Source: Azorinus chamasolen (Eukaryota > Mollusca > Bivalvia > Cardiida > Solecurtidae). Taken from it: DNA of 64,000 nucleotides. The first letter of the stretch is position 1. Every line of letters starts with the position of its first letter. Location: NCBI GenBank assembly GCA_963576725.1, contig OY755237.1, positions 54,783,805-54,847,804 of the forward strand, in the 5' to 3' direction. Below the pieces are notes generated by a model, which saw only the letters and a program-made list of their open reading frames with translations, made no database searches and was not told the origin of the DNA. A program made the position numbers and the translations under genes. Below are positions 57,040 through 64,000 of this stretch, one piece after another.

Positions 57040-57420
57040 GGCTCGTACTTCATTCTCAGTTTTGTTATATTTTCTGGTCCTTCGGGATCATTAGTTTTGA
57101 TGTCATCAGTTTTGAAAATTGAATACTGCTTAAGCCAGTGCTAGGGGGCGTGAGTAGTGTTGCACTTTTAATTACTAGTCATGAGCAGACTCAATAAATG
57201 AAAAAGTAGTAACGTCAATCAGGCAAAGCCACATACAAGACGCAACCACCACCAAATCAACGATAGATAGCATGCCATACACAACTATTACACACACTCA
57301 AAACTACACACCCAACCCCACGCACATTCACGAAATGAACCGATAAAAACTGAGATAAACCGAGTCTGCAAGTTTTCGCATTGTTACTTTTGCTTACGAA
57401 GGAACACCCACTTTCAGGAT
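57040..57420 (+). repeat. Copy of the ~270 bp dispersed element, split by an insertion
   Basis: Family sequence runs to CTCAATAAA at about 57198, is interrupted by about 150 bp of A/C-rich sequence, and resumes with TAAACCGAGTCTGCAAG at about 57356. Confidence 0.7.
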
Positions 57421-57727
57421 ATATTAATATACATTATACGTTTTATTAACCCTTAATGTATAAGCCTCTGTAACCAGTACATACCTAGATCAAAGGGCTC
57501 TGCAATATTCTGACATTTACACAACGTTTTGTTTAATTAATATTCAGAAATGTGTAGGAGTCATTTTTAATCAATCAGTAGCTTAGGGGTTAATAAAAAA
57601 AGAAGTAAAGTCAAGCAGGAAAACCCACACACAAAACGCCACCATCACCATATCACCGACAGAAAGCATTTTATACACATGCACACCCACACACATACAG
57701 GAGAAAGCCACATACAAGACGCATAAA

Positions 57728-58427
<700 letters not shown>

Positions 58428-58865
58428 AACACAGAAAGCACCAACACACACAAGCACCAGAGACAAACATGAACAAAATCACAAGCACAAAGACAAAAGA
58501 CAAACATACCCCTGAATTGTATGATACAATATAATACAATTTCTTTATTGCATAATACATACATATACTGACAGGCAAAATTAACTTTGCGCTTTTGTTT
58601 TTGGAATTTTTGCATAATTAAACTCACCTTACAAACATAATGTTTTAAATTTTTTATAATTAAATGAATTAATGAAATCTCAAATGATTTGGCAGTTTTG
58701 TATTGGCATAATAAGGTTGTGCTTGCTTGAAGGGAATTGTTGGTTTGATTTGGTTTTTATAGGGTTTTACGTCGTTTTAACAGTATTTCAGTCATATCAT
58801 GACGTCCAGCTAATTTTACAGGAATGAATAGCAAAATTAGTAAAGTAAGAAGACTAGAATTCTGA

Positions 58866-59294
58866 CTAGTAGCGAGTATTCCCCCAACGGATGTGTATGA
58901 GGTTAATTATCATTGACCTCATAGATCTGACGTAACGTCGAACGAGGTCGTTGGGGATAGCGTTCCATTCGAACCTAAGGGTTGCTGTCAAATCATGGAA
59001 GTTATCAATTTGATGATTTTTGCGAACCCATTGTCCGTGTAGAGACCACAGTAGCTCTATTGGGTCCATGTCTGTGCTACATGCGGGCCAGGGCAGCAAG
59101 CCGATACCACGTTGGTTAAGAATACGTGCTGCTGTATGGGGCCTAGCATTATCATGCATGGGTATGACTGGGTGTTGTGCTAGTAATTGTGCGACAACTG
59201 GGTGCAAACCCTGAGTGATGTACTCCCTTGCGTTAAGATTGCCATCAATGACAACAGGGTCAGTCTTCCGGCAACCCATTATGCCGACTTCCAT
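58866..59294 (-). pseudogene. Tc1/mariner-type transposase fragment
   Basis: A 142-codon frame with the C-terminal half of a DDE transposase: VVIDGNLNAREYI, MHDNARPHTA (second catalytic Asp) and the STDMDPIELLW box (family form SPDLNPIEHLW, third acidic residue), then a W/N-rich tail. The N-terminal helix-turn-helix and the first Asp are missing; upstream lies a simple repeat where the reading breaks. Confidence 0.88.
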
Positions 59295-59395
59295 GTTTCA
59301 AGTTCTAACTCACATATTCCAATTTCCGACTTCCGAGTTCCATTTTCTGACTTCCATGTTCCAAGTTCCAACTTCCGACTACCAACTTCATGACG
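59283..59395. repeat. Minisatellite of GTTCCAACTTCCGACTTCC type
   Basis: 12-14 bp units in the pyrimidine orientation, abutting the transposase fragment. The same repeat occurs inverted at about 60025-60210. Confidence 0.75.
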
Positions 59396-59809
59396 TCTCT
59401 TTTCACGTCTGTAAATACCTTTGTAAATGAACCATGTGATAAAAGGAAGGCAACGTTTCGGAAGCATTTTAGATGTGTATCGCTTATAACTCTATTGTTT
59501 TGAGGTCAGCTTATGGTTCTTTTTTTTAAAAATCATTTTTCAAGAGGCTAAAGTTTATTACAAAGCAACGTTTTATAATGCAGTAACCAAACAAAAACTT
59601 TCTCATCGATTTTCTTATCTGGGAGGCGAAGCAACCTTTTTAAAACTTTAGACCAACTGGGTCGCCTAGAATGTCAGTGAAGTAAAGGGCGCGAAAATAT
59701 GACATCACGAGAAAACTTAGAACTTTGAAGTCGGAAGGTAGAAGTTGATATATAGTCTGAAATAGGAAGATCCTTCGCAGGTAAAAGTAGCAAAAGAGTG
59801 CGAAAAGAG

Positions 59810-59990
59810 AAAATTGCAGACTGTTCATGAGTAGTAATTAAAAGTTTCAACACTACTCATGCCCCTAGCACCAGATTAAGCAGTATTCAGATCCCGAATC
59901 ACCAGAAAATATAACAAAACTGGGAATGAGGTACGGGGCGACTTTTTACGGCCGCCACACAAACACTTGACATCGCTGTTTTGAAGTAAA
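59810..59990 (-). repeat. Copy of the ~270 bp dispersed element
   Basis: Reverse orientation: ACACTACTCATGCCCCTAGCACC and GGGCGACTTTTTACGGCCGCC. Confidence 0.75.
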
Positions 59991-60024
59991 TATTATCTGA
60001 AAGAGGTAGATCCTTCGAAAGCAA

Positions 60025-60210
60025 AAGTAGTAATGCGAGAAAAAGTCGGAACTTGGAATTTGGAAGTCGAAACATGGAACTTGGAAGTCGAAACATCGAA
60101 TTTGGAACCTTGAAGTCGAAACATGGAACTTGGAAGTCGGAATGTGGATGTCGGAACATGGAAGTTAAAACTCGAAACTTGGAATTCGGAACTATGAAGT
60201 AGGAATTTAG
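60025..60210. repeat. Minisatellite of GGAACTTGGAAGTCGAAACAT type
   Basis: About ten units, the inverse orientation of 59283-59395. Confidence 0.8.
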
Positions 60211-60854
60211 AATATCACCACCGGGCGTTCACAAGTACGTTAACAGTATAAGCGCTTCAATTCGCTGATTTTCAAAAAGCCTATGCATTCTGAATTCCAG
60301 CAAAATTGAAATGTACTGTAATTTTTTTTCTATTCGACGGATTTCAATATACTTTGACTGGAAACTTTTCTATTTTCCTCATACAAAAGCTACCCCTCTA
60401 TTAACACTAACTCGACTGAAAGAAATAATGTCTGCTCCAATTTTGTTCCGGTGGAAGTTTGATAAATATTCTGAAAGTGTGACATCATTCGGAAGCAAAA
60501 GTAGCAATGCCAAAAGAGAACATAGTTATTACAAGCGCAACACTACTCATATCCCCGAAATGCCGACTTTCTTAGATGTCCTATCTGAATCTTTATTGTT
60601 TGGAAATGCGAATCAGGTGGTAATTAATGAGATTAGAGTAACTCTTAGCATGCTAGAGACACGTCTGGCATAACCTATGTAACCAACTTGGATCCAGAGG
60701 AGACACCGTTAAAAACTATTTTGAAACTAAGATGTCATAAAAGTCTTCAATGATACTTCTCGATATTTGGATGATACTTTCAACTTAGATAACCCTATCT
60801 TTGATGTTTTAATTCCTATCATTTACCCAAAAGAGCTTAATTTTAATAAAACTT

Positions 60855-61135
60855 ACAACAGCAGGTGTTAAGTGCGTGTGTGGTGCCGTAAAACGTCGCC
60901 CCGTAACTTCATTCTCAGTGTTGTTATACCTTCTGATCCCTCGAGATCATGAATTTCAGTTCTTCTTGTTCTGAAAATTGAATACCGCTTAAGCCGGTGC
61001 TAAGGGGCGTGAGCAGTGTTGCACTTTCAATTACTGTTCATGAACAGACTCAATAAAACCGAGTCTGCAATTTTCTCTTTTTGTGTTGCAATTTTTGCTC
61101 TCGGGGGATCACCTCTCTTCAGAATTTACCCTTAC
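60855..61135 (+). repeat. Near-complete copy of the ~270 bp dispersed element
   Basis: ACAACAGCAGGTGTTAAGTG start, TGTTGTTATACCTTCTGATCC, GTGAGCAGTGTTGCAC and GACTCAATAAAACCGAGTC, ending GGGGGATCACCTC. Confidence 0.85.
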
Positions 61136-61428
61136 GATACTTATGCGGCTTTTCCCGATCTTGGCCTTGAAATTGACAATGAAATGATTTCTTATAAAAT
61201 TTATGACAAAAGAGACGATTTTGATCTAAATATTGTAAATTTCTCTCACCTTGATTGAGATGTTCCCCATGTCACATCTTACCAGGTTTATATATCTCAA
61301 CTTATTCGTTTCGCTAGGACTTGTTTTTCTGTTGACGTTTTTAACAGTCGAAATCTCATTTTAACTGAAAAGCTGCTTAAGCAAGGATATAGATATCATA
61401 AACTAAGAAAAATATTGTTATTTATAAG

Positions 61429-61645
61429 TGTTGTTATACCTTCTGATCCTTCGAGGTCATGAATTTCAGAGTTTCTTGTTCTGAAAATTGAATACCGCTT
61501 AAGCCGGTGCTAGGGGGAGTGAGCAGTGTTGCACTTTCAATTACTGTTCATGAACAGACTCAATAAAACCGAGTCTGCAATTTTCTCTTTTTGTGTTGCA
61601 ATTTTTGCTCTCGGGGGATCACCTCCTTTCAGAATTTATTCTCTA
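61429..61645 (+). repeat. Second near-identical copy of the dispersed element
   Basis: Almost identical to 60919-61127 and about 510 bp downstream in direct orientation. Confidence 0.85.
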
Positions 61646-62211
61646 AATTGTATCATCGAAATCTCTCTCATTGGCAAGTACAAATGATCCTGTGACATGC
61701 TATTTCACATCTAGAATTTTATGATGATGTGATTTACAAACTTAGTAACACAATTGGACATACCCTTTTTTCTCACTATGATCACTGAATACATTAAAAA
61801 TCTTAAAAAAGGGATATGATCCTATGGTACTACAACACACTGCATGTCTGGTTGTCAACCCTTTTACAGTTGGCACAGTGCCCTCTTTGCATGTACACAG
61901 ACAAGAAAGGTGTACTACTCTATGAAGGCGACCTCTTAAATCCGGAAACGGAAGGAGGACGTTGGATATTTGTATTAGCTCATCTTTGTCGTACCCTGTA
62001 TTACTTTTCTACAGTTACTCTGTTTGCAGCTCAATCACTGATTACACTAGCGATAGATGGATCCAGTTGTTTCACTTAAAATATGTTTTTTTACATGCAC
62101 TTTACCACTGTATTTTCCATCACGGTTTTGTAGATTAGTCGGAGATGGGATACGTTTATTTATACTGTTTGTCTTTAAGGTTGGGTGCCCCTAAACCGGT
62201 TTAACCCCAAG
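61646..62211. other. No gene seen
   Basis: Non-coding; the string CATGTCTGGTTGTCAACCC near 61843-61861 resembles one at 36441-36460, again near a 185 bp repeat copy. Confidence 0.4.
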
Positions 62212-62385
62212 TGACATTTGTCACTAACCGTTCCAAGGCCATACTTCAATCTCCCCCCCCCCCTATTGTTTGTTATGTCTGTGTGTCTCTTTGTGTCTTT
62301 TATATTCATGTACATTTGCAGTTTGTCATCGTGGTGCTGTTTGGGTGGTTGTGTATGCCGTGTTTCTTGACATGTACTTTGATGA
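62212..62385 (+). repeat. Copy 4 of the ~185 bp dispersed repeat
   Basis: ACATTTGTCACTAACCGTTCC ... GTCTCTTTGTGTCTTTTATA ... CCGTGTTTCTTGACATGTAC, with a C-run at 62254-62264. Confidence 0.75.
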
Positions 62386-63483
62386 ATATAGCAGAAAATG
62401 GCGGCGAAATAGAATATTAACTTTATGTTTGCTTGTTTCTTTTCTGTTGACTCCGTTACATGTGGGGTTTACCTTGCTTTTCTCGGCAGCTTTATCGACA
62501 AAGAACGTGTAGGTAGTTCGCTTATCACCTGTAAATGAAAGGAGATATCCATGATGGCCATATTACGCTCACCTGATTAATAAACAAAGCGATATATTGT
62601 GTACATTTATCATTATTATTCAGACAGCTTTACACATTTCATTTTGATAAAGGTCATATACGGACCATTCCAATAAAGTTTTAATCAAATCAATTCTACA
62701 GTTCCAGAGAAAATGTCGTGAGAAAAGTTTCATTGAATCTATATTTTGGTCCACCTTATTGATTCATTGAATGGATACCACATGACCAATTACGTAGTGG
62801 CTTGGGAAATTGTTAAACAAAGTGTCAAAATACTTCTGCTAGTGTTAGTGAAAACATATCGAAGTGATATTTTGGGAATAGTGAAAATGGCAGACATTTT
62901 CAGTTTGACCTCCGCAGCGCATGTGCACTTTTTTTATGTAAACAACCTCAATTTCACCCCTACATCGAAAACACACAGAGCATGGTTATGTAGTGATCAA
63001 GAATGATTTATATAAATCTGATTTTGAGGAATTTAACAGTTGTCTTTCGTATCGCGATATTCAGCTTCATTAAAGATGGACGTAGGCCCCAGAAATTTTT
63101 CTGTGCATGGGCAATATTTCATGCATAGAAGAACAACCGGGTAGATCCACCGACGTAACGCAAGCCATATGGAAGGCTCTTCATATTAAAATCCAAATCT
63201 CCAGGGCGGGCTTCGAGTCAATGCAATGAGGGACAGACGAAGATCATAACTACTTGGCCGCATCAGCCCCTGGTGTAGGAGGAGATCGTTTTAAAATCAT
63301 TTTAGCTCATGTCGACCGGGACGATGATAGGGGCTCAGATGTAAATAATTTGTACAAATCCATACAGTGGTTTAGCAGGAGATTCCGTTTGAAGCAAATG
63401 ATCATTCAAAGCTCGAGTTATATACAAATGAATAAAAGAAATATTCTAAAGGTGGATGCTCCTTCGAAAAAAAGTAGCATGAT
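62386..63483. other. No gene seen
   Basis: Non-coding; plus-strand frames of 77-86 codons show no domain and no conserved context. Confidence 0.4.
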
Positions 63484-63564
63484 ATAGAAAATTGCAGACT
63501 CAGTTTTATTGAGTCTGTTCATGAATAGTAATTATAAGTGCAACACTACTCACGTCCCCTAGCG
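63484..63564 (-). repeat. Truncated copy of the ~270 bp dispersed element
   Basis: ATTGCAGACTCAGTTTTATTGAG ... CACTACTCACGTCCCCTAGCGCCGG, cut by the start of the next element. Confidence 0.8.
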
Positions 63565-64000
63565 CCGGTGTAATGAGGAAAAGTGACCCCCGTAGTAGAT
63601 CGACCGGGAGTCGATTTTCAATATAGTACTATGACCCCCGGTCATAATACTATAACCGGGGGAGTCGTAGTACTATGAACCCCCATACATATAAAATTCT
63701 GACCCCTCATATAACAAAGTGACCTCCGTAGTAGATCGACTGGGGGTCGATTTACTATATAGTGCTATGACCCCCGGTTATAGTACAATGATCCCCTTAC
63801 GTATAAGAAACTGACCTCACATACGAGATAACAACCTGACTTTAAAATGTTTGCATAAACATGAAGTAAATTCCTTCTTGGTTATTATTATAAATGTCTC
63901 CAACAAATGTATATGGGGCGAATTATTTTTGCCAGAGTTGTCTTTCCGTCTGTCTGTCACAGATGGTGCGGCAAGCGTAACTCAAAAACTTCACAGGAAT
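63565..64000 (+). mobile_element. Left end of a second copy of the 6.9 kb element
   Basis: TGTAATGAGGAAAAGTGACC, GTAGATCGACCGGGAG and the following ~430 bp match 26177-26640 closely. It is inserted after CCGG in a ~270 bp dispersed element and runs off the window. Confidence 0.85.

Noticed and set aside
60311..60673. 120-codon plus-strand ORF
   Set aside because: Part of it derives from the dispersed repeat (GGAAGCAAAAGTAGCAATGC string recurs nearby); no domain.
62746..63006. 86-codon plus-strand ORF as a host gene
   Set aside because: No recognisable motif, no context, and length expected by chance in AT-rich DNA.

Overview
The window is eukaryotic genomic DNA, most probably from a marine invertebrate and plausibly a bivalve mollusc. 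The reasons are a Polinton/Maverick-like viral element, a Tx1/L1-type LINE, Penelope-like, DIRS-like and Tc1/mariner remnants, large families of diverged ~150 bp tandem repeats of a style familiar from mollusc genomes (AGGTCAAGGTCAT and GGACGGACGG runs), and no prokaryotic gene layout. The species call is inference. No ordinary host gene could be recognised; the only unassigned ORF worth attention is at 34160-34933.

Region 1 (1-18750) is the right-hand part of an AT-rich Polinton-like virus element that runs off the left edge of the window. On the minus strand, in map order, it carries a frameshifted retroviral-type integrase, a small possibly nucleic-acid-binding protein, three small membrane proteins, a lysine-rich membrane-anchored protein, a conserved hypothetical, an A32-type packaging ATPase, the probable major capsid protein, a frameshifted coiled-coil virion-type protein and a probable minor capsid/penton protein. 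A plus-strand gene follows, cut in two by a LINE, then two more minus-strand genes (one with an internal stop). Nearly every gene starts inside a TAAAAATG-like context. The right end holds 22 bp-type repeats, a 54 bp tandem repeat and a perfect 19 bp inverted repeat. No DNA polymerase B or protease was seen; they may lie left of the window.

Region 2 (6734-14971) is the LINE inside that viral gene. It has ORF1 with two CCHC zinc knuckles, a 3 kb spacer made mostly of about 14 palindrome-bearing repeats, ORF2 with AP-endonuclease, reverse transcriptase and a C-terminal Cys/His motif, a short A-rich tail and target-site-like repeats on both sides. Frameshifts and an internal stop break it.

Region 3 (18751-64000) is repeat-dense, apparently non-genic DNA: two families of long palindromes, a DIRS-like reverse transcriptase remnant, a dispersed ~270 bp element, a 6.9 kb element with terminal inverted repeats built of satellite-like arrays (26177-33112, with a second copy starting near 63565), a ~1.2 kb segmental duplication, a 5'-truncated Penelope-like element with a GIY-YIG domain, several non-autonomous elements with Helitron-like hairpin/CTAA ends, a ~700 bp simple-repeat block and a Tc1/mariner fragment.

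The strongest leads are the viral element with its shared start context and LINE interruption, and the palindromic array in the LINE spacer, whose core resembles palindromes scattered over the next 40 kb.
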